11,634 nucleotides of DNA from Alphaproteobacteria bacterium UBA2966 (GTDB taxonomy: Bacteria; Pseudomonadota; Alphaproteobacteria; UBA2966): assembly GCA_002348365.1 (NCBI GenBank), contig DEBC01000001.1, positions 1 to 11,634 on the forward strand. Reading direction: 5' to 3'. Shown here in pieces: positions 1 through 5,695 of this stretch (position 1 is its first letter; every line of letters starts with the position of its first letter). The notes beneath the pieces were generated by a model. It searched no databases, was not told where the DNA came from, and was given only the letters and a program-made list of their open reading frames with translations. The translations under genes were made by a program, and so were the position numbers.

Positions 1-160
1 ACATGGCGTGGGTTGTCGAGCCGCGTTCAACCAGGATGTCAAAGCGCTTGCAGCCAGGTTCCTTGACCGCCTCACGTGCATCCACACGGGCAAGATCGAG
101 CCACTGTTCCAGCATCCCATCCTTGATGTAGTGGTCCGCCCGAATGATGAAATCTGCCAT
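1..160 (-). CDS. ABM-type monooxygenase-like protein, N-terminal part (cut by left edge)
   Basis: Reading the minus strand from the ATG at 160 gives 53 codons without a stop before the window ends, so only the N-terminus is present. The product begins MADFIIRADHYIKDGMLEQW and later has the stretch AVKEPGCKRFDIL. That combination (a first beta strand, a helix, then an EPGC-x-R/F-[YF]-D pattern) is typical of the antibiotic biosynthesis monooxygenase fold, a small dimeric ferredoxin-like family of about 95-110 residues that includes YgiN-type quinol monooxygenases. A GAGGAAG ribosome binding site lies just upstream of the ATG, which fixes the start. The gene is divergent from the MaoC pair across about 155 bases. 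The family call rests on pattern recognition of half a domain, and the substrate is unknown. Other dimeric alpha-beta barrel proteins are possible. Confidence 0.72.
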   Translation of the reverse strand, partial: MADFIIRADHYIKDGMLEQWLDLARVDAREAVKEPGCKRFDILVERGSTTHAM

Positions 161-201
161 TTCCACTTCCTCACTCGTTTCGCTCGATAAATGCCGGCAA
201 A

Positions 202-288
202 AACCTCCGGTAACTCCGAGACAGTGGAGGTTCAATTCTGAAGATAGACATCTGCGTCGACAATTGGGCCTCGACCGCTAAGCTAGCG
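202..288. promoter_or_regulatory. Divergent control region with two short inverted repeats
   Basis: The 155-base gap between the left minus-strand gene and the MaoC pair holds a 7-base inverted repeat, AACCTCC at 202-208 and GGAGGTT at 226-232 (17-base spacer), and a second one, CGCTA at 276-280 and TAGCG at 284-288 (3-base spacer). Both are seen directly. Their placement between divergent genes fits operators or a small hairpin, but I see no clear -35/-10 pair and no regulator gene next to them. Short repeats of this size also occur by chance. Confidence 0.3.
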
Positions 289-315
289 CAATGCTGCTGA
301 TTACAGACGGGGTAG

Positions 316-780
316 GTGAACGTGACAGGTTCACAATCATCCGCGAAGAAATTCGCCCACGAAATGGTGGAAGGTGACGAATAGGAACCGCTCGAATTCG
401 TCATCACGCCCGAGATAAATCAGCAATTCCTCTTTGCTCTGGAGGATTTCGATCCCCAATACCTACAAGTATAGAGCGGTGGTCCGCCGCTTGTGCACCG
501 GGTGCTTCTGCTGCACATGTCGGCACGAACCCGAAGCCCGTGTTTCAGGCTTGCGCTGAATTCGGGCTCGATTTTCGCCCGCGAGCGCGTCGAGTTCCCG
601 AGTCCGGCCGAGGTCGGTCAGAAGCTGAGAGTGAACTGGCGGGTCGCGGAGACCTATGAAAAGCGCGGTAGGCACTACCAGAGGATCGCCATTGCCATCG
701 ATGCAGAGGATGGAACACCCATCATTCGCCGGGAAGTGCACGACACGTTCTTCTTCAGTGAGGGGAGTGATCCCGCATGA
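316..780 (+). pseudogene. MaoC-like dehydratase N-domain protein (FAS1-type dehydratase), broken by two in-frame TAG codons
   Basis: One reading frame from the GTG at 316 to the TGA at 778-780 encodes a recognisable hot-dog-fold MaoC-type dehydratase N-domain. It contains LEFVITPEINQQFLFALED, then SGGPPLVH, LLLHMSARTRSP, RVEFPSPAEVGQKLRV, VAETYEKRGR and REVHDTFF. The frame is interrupted by TAG at 382-384 (codon 23) and TAG at 472-474 (codon 53), with no frameshift, and homologous sequence continues on both sides of each stop. A GGGG at 309-312 could serve the GTG. The segment after the second stop (GTG at 493) could still be translated, but would lack the first third of the domain. In intact relatives this protein pairs with a MaoC partner to hydrate or dehydrate acyl-CoA thioesters. 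Here the partner is the next gene, joined by an ATGA overlap. The likeliest reading is a recent nonsense pseudogene. TAG is used as a normal stop by two other genes in the window, which argues against recoding. Confidence 0.75.
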
Positions 781-1241
781 ATAATGGCACGGAAGGGAGT
801 GCCATCCGTCTGGAGACACCCGCTGCTGGCGATCTCTTTGAAGGGCCGGTACGCCGGCTCACTCTGGCCCGGATGTTGGCCTTTTCCGGTGGATCTTTCG
901 ATTCACCGAGATGGCCCCAGGCAAATCTTCATACTGACGCGGGAAAAGCGCGCGAATTTGGGCTCGCCTCAATCATTGCTTCGGGAACACAGTCTGAAGG
1001 CATCCTTTTGGGGTTGATGGTCTCGCTTTTTGGCCGGGATTGGCATCGAAAAGGTGTTCTGGACGCCAAAATGACGAGCAGCGTCTATGTCAACGACACC
1101 ATTCAAGCAAAAGCGCGGCTCGAGTCGCGGGATGTCAAACCTGAAGGTGAGCATTTCGTGCTGGAAGTTTGGTGCGAAAACGGGCATGGCGAGAAAATCA
1201 TCGTCGGACAAGCCGAAGCCACACTTGACCTGTCAAACTAA
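777..1241 (+). CDS. MaoC-family acyl dehydratase/hydratase-like protein
   Basis: This 154-residue protein fits the usual length of single-domain MaoC hot-dog enzymes, which add or remove water at acyl-CoA thioesters in the cytoplasm. Residues 30-62 (ending PQANLHTDAGKAREFGL) match the hydratase-motif region, with His52 in the place of the catalytic histidine. The Asp/Asn-Pro part of the classical G-D-x-N-P-x-H motif is not preserved as such. The IIASGTQSEG stretch (66-75) and the VYVNDTI stretch (103-109) are further family landmarks. The ATG overlaps the upstream stop as ATGA, which indicates translational coupling to the partly decayed MaoC N-domain gene, with which it presumably formed a heteromeric enzyme. 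If the partner is truly lost, this product may be inactive or may work alone as a homodimer. No upstream promoter of its own is visible. The gene ends just before a palindrome and a hairpin terminator. Confidence 0.85.
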   Translation: MNNGTEGSAIRLETPAAGDLFEGPVRRLTLARMLAFSGGSFDSPRWPQANLHTDAGKAREFGLASIIASGTQSEGILLGLMVSLFGRDWHRKGVLDAKMTSSVYVNDTIQAKARLESRDVKPEGEHFVLEVWCENGHGEKIIVGQAEATLDLSN

Positions 1242-1248
1242 TCTTGCG

Positions 1249-1292
1249 CACGATCGATCGTGTCAGGAACTCGGCCCGATGCGGGCCTAATT
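1249..1292 (+). terminator. Rho-independent-type terminator, preceded by a perfect palindrome
   Basis: Eight bases after the MaoC stop lies the perfect 14-base palindrome CACGATCGATCGTG (1249-1262). Ten bases later comes GGCCCG-ATG-CGGGCC (1273-1287), a 6-base-pair GC stem with a 3-base loop, followed by TAATTTCT. The second hairpin with a short T-containing tail looks like an intrinsic terminator for the MaoC transcript. The tail is weak (three Ts, then CT), so efficiency may be modest. Confidence 0.65.
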
Positions 1293-1651
1293 TCTCACTC
1301 TAATTGGCAAATTAAAATGTTTTGAAAACAATATTTTATAGAGAACATATAAAGTGATATTTCTGCCTATATGCTAAGTTCGGTTGTAAAACAAAAGACA
1401 GATTCTATGATTTACCCAGAATCGAGTTCGAAAGATCGAAATGAATATCAGAAAATCCATTATTCGGTCTGGAATCGAGCAAAATTGGTTTTCTGGAATT
1501 CGTTAACACGGACAGCGCATTCGAAATCGCTTCAAATTGCCCGAAAAGCCTCTGAATTATACCCGAATCTGTCTTACGACCGTTCGAAATTGCGATTCGA
1601 CCGATCGGTCACTGTTAAAAGCGCTGAATGGGTGGCATTAGCAGACAGAAA
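1293..1651. other. AT-rich intergenic block with recurrent TCGAAAT words; no convincing gene
   Basis: This stretch lies between the MaoC terminator and the 3' end of the RidA gene and is clearly AT-richer than its surroundings. It holds TGTTTTGAAAACA (1318-1330, an odd palindrome), TCGAAAT at 1436-1442, 1521-1527 and 1584-1590 (the last two within TTCGAAAT), TTCGAAA at 1427-1433, GAATCGAG at 1419-1426 and 1472-1479, TCTGGAAT at 1468-1475 and 1492-1499, and the perfect palindrome GACCGATCGGTC at 1599-1610. A plus-strand open frame crosses it (1371-1775), but it has no ribosome binding site or family features and overlaps RidA antisense, so I do not call it. The block could be a decayed gene, a regulatory tract or a transferred remnant. 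Confidence 0.5.
1599..1610. promoter_or_regulatory. 12-base perfect palindrome, possible repressor site or hairpin
   Basis: GACCGATCGGTC reads the same on both strands. ACCGATCGGT-like palindromes are common as binding sites of TetR-type repressors, but no such regulator is encoded in the window. The site lies about 40 bases beyond the stop codon of the minus-strand RidA gene, so a role in the 3' end of that transcript is also possible, although no run of Ts follows on that strand. Confidence 0.3.
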
Positions 1652-2059
1652 TCACTCAGGAATGACAGCGTGGATGTCGATTTCTATTAGGATGTCTTCA
1701 CGAGCGAACCCGGAGACGATTAATCCGGTGGAAACAGGGTATACACCCTGTAACCAACGACCGATGACCTCGTAAACCGGCCCGCGATGCGCCCTGTCGG
1801 TCACATAGACGATGATCTTGCAGACATGGTCGAGCTTGGAGCCCGCTTCTTCCAGCAGGATCTGCGCACATCGCATGGCATTTTCGGTTTGAGCGCCTGA
1901 ATCACCTGACCCTACGAGGTTGCCGTCAAAATCGAGGCCTGTTTGACCTCTCAGGAAGACACGATTGCCGGCCCGCACGGCCATACAGTTATCGTTTCCG
2001 AGTCCCTGGCCGGGATAGAGGCTCGCGTTATTGAACTTGCGGATGCGCTCGTGAGCCAT
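1652..2059 (-). CDS. RidA/YjgF/UK114-family protein, lacking the canonical catalytic arginine
   Basis: The 135-residue product matches the Rid family (trimeric, about 130 residues; RidA itself hydrolyses reactive enamines/imines from PLP enzymes). Family landmarks are VFLRGQTGLDFDGNLVG (34-50), the QTENAM helix start (57-62), ILLEEAGSKLDHVCKIIVYVTD (67-88) and the C-terminal IEIDIHAV strand. Aligned with E. coli RidA, the segment YPARSCVEV becomes YPVSTGLIV, so the arginine that holds the substrate carboxylate (R105 there) is a serine here (S110). Imine deaminase activity of the RidA type is therefore doubtful, and the protein more likely belongs to one of the other Rid subgroups often found beside catabolic genes. 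The start has an AGGGA site overlapping the stop of the upstream cupin gene (11-base gap), so the two are co-transcribed and probably coupled. Substrate unknown. Confidence 0.92.
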   Translation of the reverse strand: MAHERIRKFNNASLYPGQGLGNDNCMAVRAGNRVFLRGQTGLDFDGNLVGSGDSGAQTENAMRCAQILLEEAGSKLDHVCKIIVYVTDRAHRGPVYEVIGRWLQGVYPVSTGLIVSGFAREDILIEIDIHAVIPE

Positions 2060-2070
2060 GACAAGCGTCC

Positions 2071-2631
2071 CTAATCGATCGCGACCTGGAACGGCTCCTG
2101 GACATGCGTTTCCGGATCAAACTGTGAGCGGTCGACGAAACCTACGTGTTTTCCGTAAATGTGAAGCGAAATCGTCGTCTCATCGGTCTCGTTCGCGACA
2201 CTGTGAATTTCGCCCGTAACCATGGCTGAGGCCTGTCCTGGTGCGATGGGCGTTACCACACCCTTTTCAAGCTCGGCATAGCCGTCACGCGAACCATCAT
2301 CGACACGGCGCCAATAAGTGTCGGTCTCGGCCCCCTCGACCCCAGCGACAATTGCCCAAGTGCCGTGGTCATGAGGCGGAAAACCGCGCCCGGCCGCATA
2401 GGCGGAGGCGAACACGGCGAGAGTGTGATCAGGCTCTTCATGCAGCAGATAAACGCCGGCTGCCTGCGCATTGTTGCATTGGCGATGTTCGTCCTTGAGC
2501 CAGCTCTTATCTTGAGCGCAACGTATGGCCAACGGCTTCAGGCGAGATACGATCTCGGCATCATCTGACGTCTCGGAGGTGATCTTTCGCATGTCCTCGA
2601 CGAACTGCTCGAGACTGTAACCGTGCGCCAT
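2071..2631 (-). CDS. Cysteine/thiol-dioxygenase-like cupin (predicted metal-dependent enzyme)
   Basis: The 186-residue protein has the length and layout of thiol dioxygenases, non-heme iron cupins that oxidise free thiols such as cysteine or 3-mercaptopropionate to sulfinates. The stretch PPHDHGTWAIVAGVEG (85-100) supplies His87 and His89, and GEIHSV (140-145) supplies His143, which together form the three-histidine iron site. Tyr159 in LHIYG sits where the active-site tyrosine of cysteine dioxygenase lies. The mammalian-type cysteine that crosslinks to that tyrosine is absent, as in bacterial forms, and the arginine that binds the cysteine carboxylate seems to be replaced (around Tyr61), so the substrate may not be cysteine. 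An AGAGG site precedes the ATG. It is the first gene of a two-gene minus-strand unit with RidA, divergent from the GntR gene, so the regulator may control both directions. The fold is secure and the substrate is open. Confidence 0.82.
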   Translation of the reverse strand: MAHGYSLEQFVEDMRKITSETSDDAEIVSRLKPLAIRCAQDKSWLKDEHRQCNNAQAAGVYLLHEEPDHTLAVFASAYAAGRGFPPHDHGTWAIVAGVEGAETDTYWRRVDDGSRDGYAELEKGVVTPIAPGQASAMVTGEIHSVANETDETTISLHIYGKHVGFVDRSQFDPETHVQEPFQVAID

Positions 2632-2770
2632 GATTTCTTACCTCTGGGGAATTGCCACGAATTTGAGAACAGATCATAGCCGCATTCGACGGTCTCGTTC
2701 ACCGCTGTAACCACTCCTCGTCGAACTTTGTCGAGTGTGGCTGAAATTTTTCGTAATTAGTCTTGACCAA

Positions 2771-2784
2771 TTGGTTATAACTAA
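2771..2784. promoter_or_regulatory. Candidate GntR-type operator in the divergent control region
   Basis: TTGGTTATAACTAA is a 14-base inverted repeat with one mismatched pair, built on the perfect core GTTATAAC. GntR-family repressors typically bind short GT-rich/AC-rich palindromes of this kind, often next to their own gene. The site lies between the divergent cupin gene and the GntR gene, just upstream of the regulator's coding region, and its TATAAC could double as a -10 box. It directly follows TTGACCAATTGG (2763-2774), which contains the palindrome CCAATTGG. That this is the autoregulatory site is inference. Confidence 0.5.
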
Positions 2785-2838
2785 TCGATGATACAGGCAT
2801 CGTATTCCGACGCTCGTCCTCATCATTGCAGCCGAAAT

Positions 2839-3606
2839 ATGCCACCACGCTCACCCCGTTATTTGGATGTCGCTGCCGTCCTTCAGGACGAAATCAATCT
2901 CCTGGCGCCCAATTCCCTGTTGCCGACAGAGCAGCAACTGGCCAAGCGGTTCGGAGTCAGTCGCATAACCGTTCGTGGGGCGCTCGATCTCCTGGAGAAG
3001 AGCGGACTGGTGTCCCGGCTTCGTGGACGCGGCACGACGGTCAGCCCACCCAAGATCACCAGGCGCTTCGCGCCTCTCCAGAGTTTCGAGCAGGACCTCA
3101 ACAGCCAGGGGATCGAATTCGAGACGGAGCTCTTGGAGTTCAATGGCCAGGCCAATCCGCCTGAATTTATTCTCGACAGGCTGCGGCTCGCATCGGACGG
3201 AACGGTGGGATATCTCTCGCTCACGCGCTCCGTTGACGACCGGGTCGTTTGTCATGACGGCCGTTACTACCCAACGGAACTCGCCGGGCGGATTGACCCG
3301 GACCGGGTTGCCCAACAAGATGCCTCACAGGTTCTGGAAGAAATCGTTGGCTCACGTATCGCTCAGGTGGACTGGGAGAGCGAGATTATTTCTGCCTCCG
3401 CCGAGGTCTCTGAAGCCCTTGGGGTTGCTCCAAGAACGCTGGTTCTCGCCAATACTTACACCTGGCATTCCGATGCGGGTGTACCGATCGAGGCCGGTGT
3501 CATCTCTTACCGAATTGACCGCTGCAAGTTTCGCTATGAGACATCCTTTCATCAGACGGCGTCGGGGAACGGCAAGCCACCCCCTAATTCAAAGCAGGAT
3601 AAATAG
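2839..3606 (+). CDS. GntR-family transcriptional regulator, HutC/FarR type (UTRA domain)
   Basis: From the ATG at 2839 the protein is 255 residues, the normal size of HutC-type regulators. Residues 7-70 form the winged helix-turn-helix: PRYLDVAAVLQDEI, LLPTEQQLAKRFGVSRITVR and LVSRLRGRGTTV. The rest is a UTRA ligand-binding domain with recognisable LTRSVDDRVVCHDGRYYP and VLANTYTWHSDAGVPIEAG segments. An upstream in-frame ATG at 2788 would add 17 residues (MIQASYSDARPHHCSRN) that do not resemble the family, so I prefer 2839. Neither start has a clear Shine-Dalgarno, and 2788 would fit a leaderless message. The gene ends in TAG, 30 bases before hyuA-like, so it probably leads the catabolic operon. 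It most likely senses the pathway substrate or an intermediate and represses its own operon and perhaps the divergent cupin/RidA pair. Confidence 0.92.
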   Translation: MPPRSPRYLDVAAVLQDEINLLAPNSLLPTEQQLAKRFGVSRITVRGALDLLEKSGLVSRLRGRGTTVSPPKITRRFAPLQSFEQDLNSQGIEFETELLEFNGQANPPEFILDRLRLASDGTVGYLSLTRSVDDRVVCHDGRYYPTELAGRIDPDRVAQQDASQVLEEIVGSRIAQVDWESEIISASAEVSEALGVAPRTLVLANTYTWHSDAGVPIEAGVISYRIDRCKFRYETSFHQTASGNGKPPPNSKQDK

Positions 3607-3636
3607 AATGTTGTCTCCATCGTTGAGGAACTGGAT

Positions 3637-5691
3637 ATGGGAGCGATAAGGCTCGGTATCGACATTGGCGGAACCTTCACGGACATCACCGTTCTGGAAG
3701 AAGACTCCGGTCGTGTCACCGTAACGAAAGTCCCCAGTCGTCGAAGCGACCCCGGTGGGGCGCTGATCAATGCCGTGGAACGCGGACTTGAATTGGCGGC
3801 CGTCAATGCCGAGGACGTGACGATGCTGGTCCACGGCACCACCATCGTGACGAATGCCGTCCTTGAAAAGAAGCTGCCACAAACTTCCCTGGTAACCACC
3901 GACGGTTTCCGGGATGTGCTCGAGATCGGCCGGCACTTCAGACCCGACATGTACGATCTCATGCAGGACAAGCCGGAGCCCGTCGTCCCACGGGAGCGTC
4001 GCTATTCTGTCAGTGAACGTATGAGCGCCGAAGGAAACGTTCTCACAGAACCCGACCAGGCCGAAGTCAGCAACCTGTTCGATGTCATTCGCGACAGTGG
4101 ATCCCAGGCTGTGGCGATCTGCTTTCTCAATTCGTTCGTCAACCCGGCCAATGAGGCGCTTGTACGAGACTGGTTGCGCCAGGGTGTTCAGGGAATCCAC
4201 GTTGCGGCATCGTACGAAGTCTGCCGGGAAATCCGCGAGTTCGAGCGGATGAGCACTGTTGCCCTGAATGCCGCGGCGATGCCGTTGGTCACCCAGTACC
4301 TTGAAGACATCACACCCAAGATCAAGGCCGTACTGCCCAACGCAAATATCCTTTTGATGCAATCCAACGGGGGCTCGCTCACCATCGCGGCGGCGCAGAA
4401 CTATCCAGTCCGAATGATCACGTCGGGTCCAGCGGGCGGTGCGCTCGCAGTTCAGCGGCTGGGCTCGGCAACCGAACAACCCAATCTGCTCGGGGTCGAC
4501 ATGGGAGGCACCAGTACCGACATCTCCCTCATTCATAAGGGTGAGCTCCGCATGACCACCGAGGGCGGTATCGACGAACTGCCAGTGAAGGTCCCGATGA
4601 TCGAGATCAACACGATCGGCGCCGGGGCCGGAAGCATTGCCTGGCTGGACGACTGGAACGGTCTCCACGTCGGGCCTCAGAGCGCGGGTGCGGACCCGGG
4701 TCCTGCCGCCTATAAACGTGGCGGAACGGAACCCACGGTTACCGATGCCAATCTGGTGTTGGGGCGTATGCACCCCGACCGATTCGTCGGCGGCGACATG
4801 AGCGTCGATCTCGACGCGGCGCGAGAGGCCATTCGATCGAAGATCGCTGAACCCTTGAAGATGACGGTCGAGGAAGCGGCGGCCGGTATCATTCGGATTG
4901 CCAACGCCAATATGGAACGCGCATTGCGTGTGAGCTCGGCGGAAAAAGGTTTTGACCCCCGGGACATTACGCTTCTGGCGTTTGGTGGCGCCGGCCCCAT
5001 GCATGCCGCGGCCCTGGCGACGGCGGTCGGCATTCCCGAAGTTCTGGTTCCCGAACGCCCCGGCGTCTTTTCAGCCGTTGGGCTCGTGATGTCCGATATC
5101 CGCCACGATTTCGGTCAAACGCGAGTCCTGCGCGGAGAGGAGATTGCAGGGGAGAACCTTAATCCGTTGTTCGGTGAACTCGATAGGGAAGCACATGAAG
5201 CTTTGGAGCGGGATGGCGTGCCAGAAGATCAACGCGACCTACAACGCTCGGCCGATCTGCGCTACGTCGGTCAGGCTTATGAGGTCAATGTCACGGTGCC
5301 GAACGGAGCGCTGGATGATAAATCAGCCGAGCAGATCATTCAGAACTTCCACGATCTCCATCAACAGCTCTATGCCCACCATCATCCGGATAAACCTGTC
5401 GAATTTGTCAGTGGTCGCGTCGCGGCGATCGGATTGATGTCTGCACCTGAGCTGCAGAGACGGACGACCAACGGAAGTGGCGCAGATCCAAAGGAATCGC
5501 GCCAGGTATATTTCGACGAGTCGAGCGACTATGTGGATACCGCTGTTTACGATCGTGAGACGCTGTCCGCGGGGAGTCGGTTCGACGGACCAGCGATCGT
5601 GGAGCAAACCGACTCGACCACAGTCATCCATCCGGGTCAGCGCGCTCGAATTGACGAGCTGGGCAACCTGATGATCGCGATTGGGGAGTGA
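3637..5691 (+). CDS. hyuA: HyuA-like hydantoinase/oxoprolinase subunit A (ATP-binding)
   Basis: The 684-residue length is normal for HyuA-type subunits of ATP-dependent hydantoinase/5-oxoprolinase/acetone carboxylase family enzymes, which use ATP to activate a carbonyl group of the substrate. The N-terminal domain opens with GIDIGGTFTD (7-16) and HGTTIVTNAVLE (66-77). The central ASKHA-type hydantoinase_A domain has MQSNGG (241-246), ITSGPAGG (261-268), the second phosphate loop GVDMGGTSTD (286-295), NTIGAGAGSIAWLD (325-338), GADPGPAAY (351-359) and PTVTDANL (366-373). Near 470 lies LAFGGAGPMHA. A GAGGA site 8 bases before the ATG fixes the start. It works with the HyuB-like product of the next gene, 4 bases downstream. 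Family members differ widely in substrate (hydantoins, 5-oxoproline, caprolactam, ketones, acetophenone), so the symbol is by family only. The separate A and B genes and the lack of a small third subunit fit the hydantoinase/lactamase branch better than acetone carboxylase. Confidence 0.95.
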   Translation: MGAIRLGIDIGGTFTDITVLEEDSGRVTVTKVPSRRSDPGGALINAVERGLELAAVNAEDVTMLVHGTTIVTNAVLEKKLPQTSLVTTDGFRDVLEIGRHFRPDMYDLMQDKPEPVVPRERRYSVSERMSAEGNVLTEPDQAEVSNLFDVIRDSGSQAVAICFLNSFVNPANEALVRDWLRQGVQGIHVAASYEVCREIREFERMSTVALNAAAMPLVTQYLEDITPKIKAVLPNANILLMQSNGGSLTIAAAQNYPVRMITSGPAGGALAVQRLGSATEQPNLLGVDMGGTSTDISLIHKGELRMTTEGGIDELPVKVPMIEINTIGAGAGSIAWLDDWNGLHVGPQSAGADPGPAAYKRGGTEPTVTDANLVLGRMHPDRFVGGDMSVDLDAAREAIRSKIAEPLKMTVEEAAAGIIRIANANMERALRVSSAEKGFDPRDITLLAFGGAGPMHAAALATAVGIPEVLVPERPGVFSAVGLVMSDIRHDFGQTRVLRGEEIAGENLNPLFGELDREAHEALERDGVPEDQRDLQRSADLRYVGQAYEVNVTVPNGALDDKSAEQIIQNFHDLHQQLYAHHHPDKPVEFVSGRVAAIGLMSAPELQRRTTNGSGADPKESRQVYFDESSDYVDTAVYDRETLSAGSRFDGPAIVEQTDSTTVIHPGQRARIDELGNLMIAIGE

Positions 5692-5695
5692 GCAG

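Noticed and set aside
171..407. Minus-strand frame of 78 codons upstream of the ABM-like gene
   Set aside because: Product is unlike any family I know, it overlaps the MaoC pseudogene start antisense, and no Shine-Dalgarno is evident.
316..780. Stop-codon recoding (amber readthrough or a special amino acid) in the MaoC N-domain gene
   Set aside because: Two other genes here end in TAG, no structured element is obvious after the stops, and the affected positions are not known functional residues of the family. Nonsense mutation is simpler.
1371..1775. Plus-strand open frame of 134 codons in the AT-rich block
   Set aside because: No ribosome binding site or recognisable domain, and its last 120 bases run antisense through the RidA gene.
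2788..2838. Extended N-terminus of the GntR regulator from ATG 2788
   Set aside because: The 17 extra residues do not resemble HutC-type N-termini and the start abuts the candidate operator. It remains possible as a leaderless start.
3589..5004. Long minus-strand open frame (471 codons) opposite hyuA
   Set aside because: It lies entirely antisense to a gene with unmistakable HyuA motifs, its product shows no family features, and long antisense frames are expected in GC-rich coding DNA.
5681..5695. TTG start 15 bases upstream for hyuB
   Set aside because: The GGGGAG ribosome binding site at 5683-5688 lies inside this extension and is ideally spaced for the ATG at 5696, where family homology begins.
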